A program made the translations under genes and the position numbers. Shown piece by piece: positions 16,229 through 25,000 of a stretch of DNA of 64,000 bases (its first letter is position 1; the number at the start of each line of letters is the position of its first letter). The stretch is from Stagnihabitans sp038231395 (lineage in GTDB: Bacteria; Pseudomonadota; Alphaproteobacteria; Rhodobacterales; Rhodobacteraceae): contig JBBRLL010000004.1 of NCBI GenBank assembly GCA_038231395.1, positions 1-64,000 on the forward strand. Reading direction: 5' to 3'. Below the pieces are notes generated by a model, which was not told the origin of the DNA, made no database searches, and saw only the letters and a list, made by a program, of their open reading frames with translations.

Positions 16229-17413
16229 TCATTTGGTGTAACGTTTTGCCCATTCTGCGGTGAGGCGGGTCATCCAGCTGGCGTGCGGCTCCAGCAGTGT
16301 CGGGCCAAGGTCGGCCAAAGTTGGCAATGCGTCTGCCTTTGGCAAAGCGGCGAAAGCGGCTTGGGCAGGCGCATCCAGCTTGGCCGGGTCCAGCACGGCA
16401 AAGCTTCCCAACACCTCAATGTCTTGCATATGGGCTTGGGTGGCGGGGTCCAGAAGGAAGTTGGCCACCACTTCGGCCCCTTCGGCATGGGCCGCGTTGA
16501 ACGGGATCGCCACAAAGCTGATATTGCCAATCGAGCCTGCATTGGGCACGAAAACCCGCGTGCTGTCTGGCAAAAGCCCCTGTTTGATCGAGGCTGCGGC
16601 AGAAGCCGGGTCAAACGACATCGAGATATCAACCTCGCCGTCCAGCAAAAGCTGATCCTGCGCCGATTGGTCGGCCGGGAATGTAGCACCCTTGTGCCAA
16701 AGATTGGGCCGCAGCGCGTCATACCAAGCCCAGAGGGGGGCTGTCGCTGTCGCAAAGGCCGCATCGGTGACAGGCTTTTGCAAGGCGGCGGGGTCAGGGG
16801 TCAGTTCGATCAGCGCTTGTTTGAGGAAGGTCGCCCCCATGAAATTCGACGGGTCCGGATGGGTGAAGCGGCCCGGATGGGCAGCGGCCCAGGCTGCCAG
16901 TCCGGTCATGGTATTGGGCGGGTTGGGCACTTTGGCCTGATCATAGGTGAAGACGAATTTCGCCAGCCGCCACGGGCTTTCCATCCCCTCAACGGCTTCG
17001 GTAAAATCGACCGAAGCGGCGGACGAGACGCCAAGGTCCAGATATTTCGCGTTTGGCATCTCGGCCACAAAGGGCGCATGCAACAGGCCCTGCTGCTTCA
17101 TCGCCAGAAAGTTCGGCCCATTGATCCAGATCAGATCGACCGAACCGCCCGTGGTCTGGCCCGCCGCTTTCTCTGCGATCACCCGGGTTACAGCCTCTGC
17201 CGTATCGGCAAGCTTCACCTGCTGGATTTTGACGCCGTACAAAGCCTCGGTCTGCGTGCTGGCCCAGGCGATGAAAGCGTTGGTGCGGGCGTCGCCGCCC
17301 CAGGCGTTCCAGTAGACGGTCTGGCCTTTGGCGGCGGTCAAGGTGGCCTGCCAATCGGCGAGGGCGGGGGTGGCAACGGTCAAAGCAACAAAAGCAAGGA
17401 TCAGACGTTTCAT
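16229..17413 (-). CDS. ynjB: ABC transporter substrate-binding protein, YnjB type
   Basis: 394 residues with a Sec signal peptide (MKRLILAFVALTVATPALA) and a mature start D-W-Q-A-T-L. The pattern V-Y-W-N-A-W-G-G-D then V-D-L-I-W-I-N-G-P-N-F, and a later G-E-V-D-I-S-M-S-F-D-P-A, is that of YnjB-like group 1/thiamine-type extracytoplasmic binding proteins. It should collect the substrate in the periplasm for the YnjC/YnjD importer. ATG 17413 overlaps the upstream ynjF stop by four bases. The substrate is not known for the family, and nothing here identifies it. Confidence 0.87.
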   Translation of the reverse strand: MKRLILAFVALTVATPALADWQATLTAAKGQTVYWNAWGGDARTNAFIAWASTQTEALYGVKIQQVKLADTAEAVTRVIAEKAAGQTTGGSVDLIWINGPNFLAMKQQGLLHAPFVAEMPNAKYLDLGVSSAASVDFTEAVEGMESPWRLAKFVFTYDQAKVPNPPNTMTGLAAWAAAHPGRFTHPDPSNFMGATFLKQALIELTPDPAALQKPVTDAAFATATAPLWAWYDALRPNLWHKGATFPADQSAQDQLLLDGEVDISMSFDPASAAASIKQGLLPDSTRVFVPNAGSIGNISFVAIPFNAAHAEGAEVVANFLLDPATQAHMQDIEVLGSFAVLDPAKLDAPAQAAFAALPKADALPTLADLGPTLLEPHASWMTRLTAEWAKRYTK

Positions 17414-18180
17414 GGGCGCTCCAAAGGGTGGGAAAAGGCGGTCCAGCCCTGATGCCAGCGCAACAGGGTGGTGACACAACAGGCGGCGGCGAACAGATAG
17501 GCAAGGATCGGGAAAGCGATTGGGATCAGGCACATCAGAGTGAAGACGGCGATCGTCTCGGCCCCTTCAGTCAGGCCGCCAAGGTAGTAGATGCCTTTGG
17601 CGGGGTAATCGGCGGCGGTGGTGCCGCGCAAAGCGGCTATGGTGGCGAAGGCCAGAAAAGATGACCCCGTGCCAACAAAAGAGGTGATAAGAACCGCTGC
17701 GGCAAGAGCGTTATTGAAGGGATCAGCAAGGGCAAAGCCAAGGGGGAACAGCGCGTAGAACATGAAATCCAGCGCCACATCCAGAAAAGCGCCGCGATCT
17801 GAGGGCACCCGACCGGGAAGTCCTTGGCCAGATGTTGCGGGGTCCGCCGCTCCGCTATCTGCCGCTTGGCCCGACAGCGCTTGGCCCGACAGCGCTTGGC
17901 TGGACACCCGCCAGGCAGCCGCCCCATGATCCAAAGCCTGCCGACCATTGCCCACCGAAGCGCGCGCCACCTCGCCGTCCAGACCATCTGCAAGCCGGTT
18001 CAACAGCAAAAACATCAGCGCCAGACCATGTGCCCCGAACGCCAAAGCAGGAACCGCCAAAGCCCCCACCACAAACCCGCCAATCGAGATATGGTCGGCT
18101 TGCACACCCAACCGCGCCAGAACATGTGCCGGGGGGGCCAGCAGTTGACGTTGCAGGGGCAGCAAGCGGGCGTCGATCAT
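17410..18180 (-). CDS. ynjF: CDP-alcohol phosphatidyltransferase, YnjF type, with insertion in catalytic motif
   Basis: 256 residues, about six membrane helices. The family's motif D-x-x-D-G-x-x-A-R-(x)8-G-x-x-x-D-x-x-x-D is present but split: D65-G-L-D68-G69-E-V-A72-R73, then G130-A-F-L-D134-V-A-L-D138. The usual gap of eight residues between A-R and G is 56 here, so about 48 residues, rich in Ser, Gly, Gln and Ala with the repeat Q-A-L-S-G, are inserted between membrane helices. All catalytic residues are kept. The flanks (YLGGLTEGAETI, FVGTGSSFLAFA) match YnjF closely. It would join a CDP-activated alcohol to an unknown acceptor. The start overlaps nothing upstream; the stop overlaps ynjB. 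Confidence 0.88.
   Translation of the reverse strand: MIDARLLPLQRQLLAPPAHVLARLGVQADHISIGGFVVGALAVPALAFGAHGLALMFLLLNRLADGLDGEVARASVGNGRQALDHGAAAWRVSSQALSGQALSGQAADSGAADPATSGQGLPGRVPSDRGAFLDVALDFMFYALFPLGFALADPFNNALAAAVLITSFVGTGSSFLAFATIAALRGTTAADYPAKGIYYLGGLTEGAETIAVFTLMCLIPIAFPILAYLFAAACCVTTLLRWHQGWTAFSHPLERP
17864..17908. repeat. 15-bp tandem array inside the ynjF insertion
   Basis: Three consecutive units of GCTTGGCCCGACAGC (two identical, third GCTTGGCTGGACACC) encode the Q-A-L-S-G repeats that form part of the extra segment in the catalytic motif of YnjF. The array is in frame. Confidence 0.9.
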
Positions 18181-18352
18181 CCGCGCCTCCGATCCGGATA
18201 AGCTTCGCCGGGTTGGGCTGACGCTATGAAGGCCAAGGTCGCCAGTGGCCGCAGGTTTGTGCGGTTCACGAGGCTTTGCGCATAGCGTGTTGAATAAAGG
18301 TGCCCGTCGCGGTCCGACTCCGGCGTTGCAGACAATGGCAGGTTTGCCCCGG

Positions 18353-19870
18353 TCATCCGCGTCTCCACTGGTGGAACCGGGCCGACAGACGCAGGGCGAG
18401 CGGGTTCACGTGCGCTTTGCGCCAAACGCCTGCGGCGAATTTGTTCGCCTCCGCCAAGGTGGGATAGATGTGGATGGTGCCAAGGATCTTGCCCAGCCCC
18501 AACCCGTGTTTCATCGCCAGCACAAATTCCGCGATCAGGTCGCCGGCATGCTCTCCCACCAGCGTCACGCCAAGGATGCGGTCGCGGCCGGGAACCGTCA
18601 GCACTTTGACAAACCCCTCGGTGGTGCCATCGGTGATCGCGCGGTCAAGGTCGTCAAGACCGTAAAGTGAGACCTCGTAAGGAATGCCCTTTTCCTTAGC
18701 CTCGGCTTCCGACAGGCCAACCCGGGCCACTTCGGGGTCACAGAAAGTCGCCCAAGGGATCACCCGGTAGTCCACCTTGAAGCGTTTGACGCTGCCGAAC
18801 AAAGCGTTGACAGCGGCAAACCAGGCCTGATGGCTGGCGGTGTGGGTGAATTGATAGGGTCCGGCCACGTCACCGCAGGCGAGGATATTGGGGTAGATCG
18901 TCTCCAGATATTCGTTGGTTTCGATGACGTGGTTGACGCCAATCCCCAATTCCTCCAGCCCGAAGCCGGTCAGCCGGGGCGCGCGACCGATGGCCAGCAA
19001 AAGGTCGTCGAACGGCAGGCGGGAGGTTTGGCCAAGATGCTCAACCTCCACCCACTTTTGCCCGTCGGACACACCGCAGGCCACGGCCTTGTGTCCCGTC
19101 AGCACCTGCACACCGTCGCGTTCAAGACTGGCCTGAACCAGCGCCGACACTTCGACATCCTCACGCGGCAACAGGCGCGGCCCGGCCTGAACTTGCGTGA
19201 CCGCAGAGCCTAGCCTTGCAAAAGCCTGCGACAGTTCGGTGCCAATCGGTCCGCCGCCAAGGACGACCAGCCGTTTGGGAGGATCGGTTCGGCTGCCCAG
19301 CTTGTCCCACAGCGTGTCAGAGGTCAGAAAATCCACCGCCTCCAACCCCGGAAAGTCCGGTACGACCGGAGCGGCACCGGTGGCGATGATGACGGCGCGG
19401 GTGGTCAGGCGCTGCATCTGGCCGCCCGGATCGGTGATTTCCACGGTCCACGGGTCGATCAGGGTGGCGTGGCCCAGCAGAACCTCCACCCCCAGTTCGG
19501 TATAGCGCGCCACGCTGTCATGCGGTTCGATGTCTGCAATAACACGGCGGAGCCGCTCCATCACCTTGGCAAACGACAGGTGAGGGGTTGCAGGCTCCAA
19601 CCCATAATCATCCGCGTGCCGCATCTGATGCGCCAGTTTCGCGCTGCGGATCAGGGCTTTGGAGGGCACGCAGCCCGTGTTCAGACAATCGCCGCCCATC
19701 AGGTGCGCCTCTACCAGCGTGACCTTGGCCTTGGTGGCGGCGGCAATATAGGCCGAGACGAGGCCTGCGGACCCACCGCCGATCACAATCAGATTGCGGT
19801 CGAATTTCGCAGGCTTGGTCCAACGGGCTTGTGCATCAGCGTTGGAAACGGGGCGGTTTGGCCAAGCCAT
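18353..19870 (-). CDS. FAD-dependent pyridine nucleotide-disulfide oxidoreductase (mercuric reductase/LPD-like)
   Basis: About 505 residues. The FAD-binding L-I-V-I-G-G-G-S-A-G-L is followed by the redox-active pair C-L-N-T-G-C (about Cys62/Cys67), a NAD(P)-binding V-V-L-G-G-G-P-I-G-T-E, a second FAD motif N-I-L-A-C-G-D-V-A-G, and a dimerisation domain with H-I-Y-P-T-L-A-E-A-N in place of the H-P-T of lipoamide dehydrogenase. It lacks the N-terminal HMA domain and C-terminal Cys pair of true MerA, so mercury reduction is unlikely. It should move electrons from NAD(P)H to a disulfide. Start uncertain (19870, 19879 or further upstream). Such enzymes commonly accompany ynj genes in proteobacteria; a 172-bp gap separates it from ynjF. 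Confidence 0.85.
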   Translation of the reverse strand: MAWPNRPVSNADAQARWTKPAKFDRNLIVIGGGSAGLVSAYIAAATKAKVTLVEAHLMGGDCLNTGCVPSKALIRSAKLAHQMRHADDYGLEPATPHLSFAKVMERLRRVIADIEPHDSVARYTELGVEVLLGHATLIDPWTVEITDPGGQMQRLTTRAVIIATGAAPVVPDFPGLEAVDFLTSDTLWDKLGSRTDPPKRLVVLGGGPIGTELSQAFARLGSAVTQVQAGPRLLPREDVEVSALVQASLERDGVQVLTGHKAVACGVSDGQKWVEVEHLGQTSRLPFDDLLLAIGRAPRLTGFGLEELGIGVNHVIETNEYLETIYPNILACGDVAGPYQFTHTASHQAWFAAVNALFGSVKRFKVDYRVIPWATFCDPEVARVGLSEAEAKEKGIPYEVSLYGLDDLDRAITDGTTEGFVKVLTVPGRDRILGVTLVGEHAGDLIAEFVLAMKHGLGLGKILGTIHIYPTLAEANKFAAGVWRKAHVNPLALRLSARFHQWRRG

Positions 19871-19986
19871 GCGGTTCATCCAAAGTAACGGTGCCATACA
19901 GGGCAAGGGCCAGACCTAGCGCAGACGGGCTTGGGCGGAAAGGCCCTTGGGTCGGACCGTGGACCGCAAAAGCCAACCGGCTCATG

Positions 19987-20400
19987 TCAGGCGGTTGCAG
20001 CCCCCAATGCCGTATTCATCAGCGCCTTGATCTGCTCGACGCTGGTGCCGTCGAGAATGCGGCCAAGTTCGGTCTTGCCTTTGAGTGCGACAATCGTGGA
20101 TCTGGCCGGGATTTGCAGCGCCTTGGCCAGATCGCCGTCGGCATAGATGTCCCAATCGACCGTGATGAAGGTCATCGCCTTGTCATAGGCCGGATTGCCG
20201 TCGCGCAGCTTTTCGATGACGCGAAGCTGGGCGGCGCAGGTCGGGCACCAGTTGGTCCAGAAGTTGATGAAGATCACCTTGCCGGCGTCCATGGCTTTTT
20301 CGGCAACTCCGGGTGTGTAGAACACCCGGTTCGCAGCCCAGACAGGCCGCGGCATGGCAAGGGTGACGGGAAGCAGGCTTAGAAACTCACGGCGTTTCAT
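19987..20400 (-). CDS. Exported thioredoxin-like protein with probable Tat signal
   Basis: 137 residues. The N-terminus MKRREFLSLLPVTLAMPRPVWA has R-R-x-F-L and a weak hydrophobic stretch, the pattern of a twin-arginine signal. The mature part is a thioredoxin fold with W51-C52-P-T-C55, preceded by F-I-N-F-W-T-N, and a conserved cis-Pro position in Q-I-P-A-R-S-T. It should act on periplasmic disulfides and receive electrons through the neighbouring CcdA. AAAGGA lies 5 bases before the ATG. Just upstream lies an 18-bp direct duplication. The order doxX-ccdA-trx suggests a complete electron path across the membrane. Confidence 0.87.
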   Translation of the reverse strand: MKRREFLSLLPVTLAMPRPVWAANRVFYTPGVAEKAMDAGKVIFINFWTNWCPTCAAQLRVIEKLRDGNPAYDKAMTFITVDWDIYADGDLAKALQIPARSTIVALKGKTELGRILDGTSVEQIKALMNTALGAATA

Positions 20401-20412
20401 GGGATTTCCTTT

Positions 20413-20448
20413 CGGTGGGTATCAGATTTTCGGTGGGTATCAGATTTT
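20413..20448. repeat. 18-bp perfect tandem duplication upstream of the thioredoxin gene
   Basis: The unit CGGTGGGTATCAGATTTT occurs twice with no mismatch, 12 bases before the thioredoxin start, in the spacer after ccdA. A perfect duplication suggests a recent event. Confidence 0.95.
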
Positions 20449-20490
20449 AGAAAGCCAGATGTGCGGATGACAAAACGGCAGGATGCCGGA

Positions 20491-21204
20491 TCAGAGGACG
20501 ACAGAGAAATCGACCAACCAAACCGGCAGGATCGACAGGACCCACGCCTCGATCGGGCGGTTGAGGTGGAAGAACAGCGCGGCCCCGACTGCGAAAAACA
20601 CAATCCCCATGATCGGCTTGGCGCGGCTTGCCACTTGGCGCAGCACCGCCTGCCTGCGTTTGAGGGCGGCACGCGCGCCGTAGGCAAGGCCAAGGATCAG
20701 CGTCGAGACGCCCAAGGCAAAGGCCACCATCGTCGCTCCGGCCTGAAGAACGCTTTTGCCTTGGGCGGCAAGACCTACGGCAGCCCCCAAGGTCGGGCCG
20801 ATGCAAGGGCTCCACACCGCACCCAGAAGGGCACCGCCAAGAACCTGTCCGGCCAGGCCCGCATCGGACGAGGCCGAAATTCCTGCGTCGGCCCGCGCGG
20901 CAAAGCCTGCGGTCGCCGTGGCAAACCGCTCTCCCAAAGCTGGCGTCAAAAGGACGACGCCGAAGACCATCATCATCAGCGCGGCCGCACGCGACACCGT
21001 CTCACTTCCCAGCCCAAGTGCCGGTCCAAGGGTGGCCACCGCCAAACCCAGCACCACAAAACTGATGCTCATCCCCAGTGCCAAGGCGATTGGTGCCCGC
21101 CGGTCCGCCCGCAGGCTGGAGGTCAGCACGATGGGCAAGATTGGCAGGACGCAGGGGTTGATCAGCGTCAGAAGACCGGCAAGATAGGCAAAGATCAGGA
21201 ACAT
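20491..21204 (-). CDS. CcdA/DsbD-like transmembrane thiol transporter
   Basis: 237 residues with about six membrane helices. The conserved paired cysteines are in L-I-N-P-C-V-L-P-I-L-P (about Cys18) and W-S-P-C-I-G-P-T (about Cys128), the signature of CcdA-type proteins that pass electrons from cytoplasmic thioredoxin to periplasmic thioredoxin-like partners. The natural partner here is the downstream exported thioredoxin. GGAG precedes ATG 21204. CcdA proteins can serve cytochrome c maturation, but no ccm genes are nearby, and the linkage points to the local redox cluster. Confidence 0.88.
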   Translation of the reverse strand: MFLIFAYLAGLLTLINPCVLPILPIVLTSSLRADRRAPIALALGMSISFVVLGLAVATLGPALGLGSETVSRAAALMMMVFGVVLLTPALGERFATATAGFAARADAGISASSDAGLAGQVLGGALLGAVWSPCIGPTLGAAVGLAAQGKSVLQAGATMVAFALGVSTLILGLAYGARAALKRRQAVLRQVASRAKPIMGIVFFAVGAALFFHLNRPIEAWVLSILPVWLVDFSVVL

Positions 21205-21222
21205 AGCGTGCTCCGGTTGGGG

Positions 21223-21777
21223 TCAGCCATGGGCCATGGCCGATTTGGGCCACAGCCGGTAGATCAGCGCATCAACCGAGATTGCACCACCGCCGGTCAC
21301 CATCAGCACCAGCATCAGGCTGCTCCACAACAGGCGTTGATCAAGGATCAGGCCGTAGGGGTCGCCGTCAAACAGGGCTCCGATGGTTTTGGCGTCAATC
21401 CCGTGGCCGTAGATGTCAGTCAGGCTCATCACGACGAAAAAGCCGATCATTCCGAACGCGGCCAACCGGGTGGCCACGCCCGCCACGACCATCAGCGGCA
21501 GGATAATTTCGCCCAGGGTGCCCGCCAGAACCACCAGATACAGCGGCCACGAGATGCCGGACGCGTCATAGCCCAATTCCTCGATCTGCTTGGGCAGGAT
21601 TTGTGCATAGGCCCCGATGGACAGGCCGGAACCGTCAACCTTCGTCAGGAATGAGTTGACAAAGAACTGCAGCAGGACGGAGGCGAAGATCAACCGCGCC
21701 ATCAGCGACAAGGCAGACCCCAAATTGGGCGACACTTCGGCGGAGGGCGAGAACAGCATGGCCAGTTTGTTCAGCAC
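21223..21777 (-). CDS. DoxX-family membrane protein
   Basis: 184 residues with four predicted membrane helices. The pattern L-M-A-R-L-I-F-A-S-V-L-L-Q-F near 25-40 and P-L-Y-L-V-V-L-A-G-T-L-G-E-I-I-L-P fits DoxX/DoxD-like proteins (related to subunits of thiosulfate:quinone oxidoreductase). The start is GTG 21777 with AAGGA seven bases upstream. It is the first gene of the minus-strand cluster, 18 bp before ccdA. It may link thiol oxidation to the quinone pool; this is inference from the family and context. Confidence 0.82.
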   Translation of the reverse strand: MLNKLAMLFSPSAEVSPNLGSALSLMARLIFASVLLQFFVNSFLTKVDGSGLSIGAYAQILPKQIEELGYDASGISWPLYLVVLAGTLGEIILPLMVVAGVATRLAAFGMIGFFVVMSLTDIYGHGIDAKTIGALFDGDPYGLILDQRLLWSSLMLVLMVTGGGAISVDALIYRLWPKSAMAHG

Positions 21778-21986
21778 GGGGAATGTCCTTGAGCAGGGTT
21801 GCGTATAAGTGAGTTCGGCGGAAACTAGCCTTTGTTACATCTTTTATAAAGGCATAAGCGGCCCGCAGCGTCATGCCAGCCGTTTCAAAGCGATTTTGGG
21901 CGTGTATGGCAGCGCCGGTAGCTTGGTCCGCCGGCGCTTGGTTTTTGGGTCTGACCGGGTCCCGGAACATTCCGGGCATCACGCAT

Positions 21987-22028
21987 TCAAAAAGCAATCG
22001 GGCGCTGCAATGGCTTGCAGCGCCCGAT
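21987..22028 (-). terminator. Terminator after the giant RTX gene
   Basis: ATCGGGCGCTGCAA and TTGCAGCGCCCGAT form a perfect 14-bp stem with a 4-base loop, followed in the minus direction by GCTTTTTGAA. It lies 24 bases after the RTX stop and also insulates the downstream doxX cluster. Confidence 0.88.
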
Positions 22029-22052
22029 TTCGTTGCGTTCAAAGTGCGGAGG

Positions 22053-25000
22053 TCAGGTCCACATGAAGTCGGTGATCGTCATCTGCGTGGCATCGGTCAG
22101 GCCGGTCATCGTGATCGTGATGTCCGTCGTGGAGTTGCCGTCCACGTCGACCCAGACCTGGTTGCCGACCACACGGGCTTCGGAATGCAACCCGCCGGAG
22201 AAGGCCGAGGCCCCCACATAGGCGAAGGTGCCGACCAGCAGGCCGCGGAAGTCCAGCACGTCGCCCTGCGCCGGGTTGCCCAGGAAGTCAGTGGCCAGGT
22301 GGCCGCTGAAGTCGGTGATGGTGTCAACCGCGCCCGGGTTGACCTGGGTGAAGACAAAGTGATCCGCTCCGGCACCGCCTGTCATCGTATCGTTGCCCAG
22401 CCCGCCCGTCAGCGCGTTTGCCATCGCGTTGCCGATCAGGTTGTTTGCAGCGGTGTTGCCGGTTCCGTCGATCACGGCTGTGCCTGTCAGCGTCAGGTTC
22501 TCGAAGTTGGCGGCCAGCGTCCAAGTGACGGAAGAGTTCACCGTGTCGATGCCGCTGCTGGTCGCTTCGACCAGAACGTCGTTGGCAGAGTCGACGATGT
22601 AAGTGTCGTTTCCGCTGCCGCCATTCAGCAAGTCGTTGCCGGTGCCGCCATCCAGAGTGTCATTGCCGGAACCGCCGTAGATCGTGTCATCGCCACCTGC
22701 GCCGCCAAGCACGTTGTCGCTGCCGGTGCCGGTGATGGTGTTGGCCAGACCGTTGCCGGTGCCAAGGAAGGCAGAGGTTCCGGTAAGGATCAGGTTCTCG
22801 AAGTTGCTGCCCAACGTCCAGCTGACAGAGCTTTGCACGGTATCGGTGCCATTGCCTGCCGTTTCAGTCGCAACATCGGTGGTCGAGTCGATGACATAAG
22901 TGTCGTCGCCCGAACCCCCTGCCAGTGAGTCATTTCCGGTGCCGCCATCCAGCGAGTCGTTACCGGCCCCGCCGAACAGCGTGTCGTTTCCGACCAGACC
23001 GAACAGCTTGTTGTCCAGAAGGTCGCCGGTCAGCACGTTGTTCAGCGTGTTGCCCGAGCCGTTGAGCGCAGACCCGGTCAGGATCAGGTTCTCAACGTTG
23101 GTGGCAAGGGCATTCAGGGTAATCGACGACGACACGGTATCGGTGCCTGCCGCCAAAGCCTCGACCACGTTGTCCGAGATGCTGTCAACGAAGTAGGTGT
23201 CGTTGCCATTGCCGCCGGTCATCTGGTCGTTGCCGGTGCCACCGTCCAGTGTGTCAAAGCCGTCGCCACCGAACAGGCTGTCGTTGCCGTCAAGCCCGGA
23301 AAGGAAGTTGTTTCCGGTGTTGCCGGTGATCACGTTGGCCACGGCGTTGCCGGTCGCGTCCGTACCACCAGTTCCGGTCAGGGTTAGGTTTTCCGTGAAA
23401 TCGGCCAAGGTCCAAGTGACGGACGACTGCACGGTATCGGTGCCGCCGGTGGAGGTCTCGACAATCGCGTCGTTGATGGTGTTCACGACATAGGTGTCGT
23501 TGCCATCGCCGCCGATCAGGCTGTCATTGCCGGTGCCGCCGTCAAGGGTGTCGTTGCCTGCGCCGCCGTAAATGGTGTCGTCGTTGGCCAGACCGGCCAG
23601 AAGGTTGGCGCCCGCGTTGCCTGTCAGGATGTTCGCCACGTTGGACCCGGTGCCGCTGAGGGCGCTGGTTCCGGTCAGGGTCAGGTTCTCCACATCGGCG
23701 CTGAGCGTGAAGGTGGCTGACGAGATCACGCTGTCAGTCCCGGCACCCGAAGCTTCGAAAATGATGTCGGTGGACGAGTCGACAAGGTAGGTGTCGTCGC
23801 CGGTGCCGCCGATCAGACTGTCGTTGCCGAACCCGCCATCCAGTGTGTCGTTGCCACTCAGACCGAGCATGGTGTCGTTACCCGCCCCGCCGGCCAGAGT
23901 GTTGTCCGAGGTGTTGCCGGTGATCGTGTTCGCAGAACCGCTGCCGATGCCGCTGATGACCCCGGCGGCGAGTGTCAGGTTTTCGATGTTGAGCACGGTG
24001 GCCAGCGAGTAGTTGATTGACGCCACGATCGTATCGGTGCCGCCGATGGTAGCCTCGGTGATCACGTCGGTCAGGCTGTCGACGATGTAAGTGTCATCAC
24101 CGTTGCCGCCGACCATCGAGTCATTGCCGGTGCCGCCGTCCAGAGTGTCGTTGCCGTCGCCGGCTATGATCGTGTCGTTGCCGATACCGCCGGACAAAAG
24201 GTTGTTGCCGATGTTGCCGGTCAGAACGTTGGCGACATCGCTGCCGGTGCCGTTGATGTTGCCGGTGCCGCTGAGCGTCAGGTTCTCAAGGTTGACCCCC
24301 AGAGTGTAGCTGTAACCTGCCACAACCGTATCGGTGCCAGCGCTGGCCCCTTCGACGATGATGTCGTTGGCGTTGTCCACCACGTAGGTGTTGTTGCCGG
24401 TGCCGCCGATCAGGCTGTCATTGCCTGCGCCGCCATCCAGCGTGTCATTGCCGGTGCCGCCGCTCAGCGTATCGTTGCCGTCCAGGCCGAACAGCGCGTT
24501 GTTGCTGCCGTTGCCGGTGATCACGTTGTCGTTGGTGTTGCCTGTGCCGACAATGGCCGTGGCCAGGGTCAGGGTCAGGTTTTCGACAAAAGCCGACAGC
24601 GTGTAGCTGACCGAGGCGTTGACCGTGTCGTTGCCGCCGCCCGAGAGTTCGATAACCTGATCGCCCGCGCTTTCCACAATGTAGGTGTCCGAACCGCCGC
24701 CGCCGGTCATCTGGTCGTTGCCCGAGCCGCCATCCAGCGTGTCGTTGCCGCCACCGCCATACAAGGTGTCATCTCCGGACAAAGCCATCAGCAGGTTGGC
24801 GCCAGAGTTGCCGGTCAGAACGTTGATGCCGGTGGTGCCGGTGCCGTTGATGGCAAGCGTTCCGGTCAGGATCAGGTTTTCAAGGTTGTTGCCAAGCCCG
24901 TAGGTGATCGAAGAGTTGACCGTGTCGACGCCGGTGCCGACGCCGGACAATTCAGTGATGACGTCGGTGGATTTATCGACGAAGTACGTGTCGTCGCCCA

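Noticed and set aside
16151..17452. Long open frame on the plus strand opposite ynjB.
   Set aside because: High-GC codon use produces long antisense frames; the minus-strand frame has a signal peptide, family motifs and operon overlaps, while this one has none.
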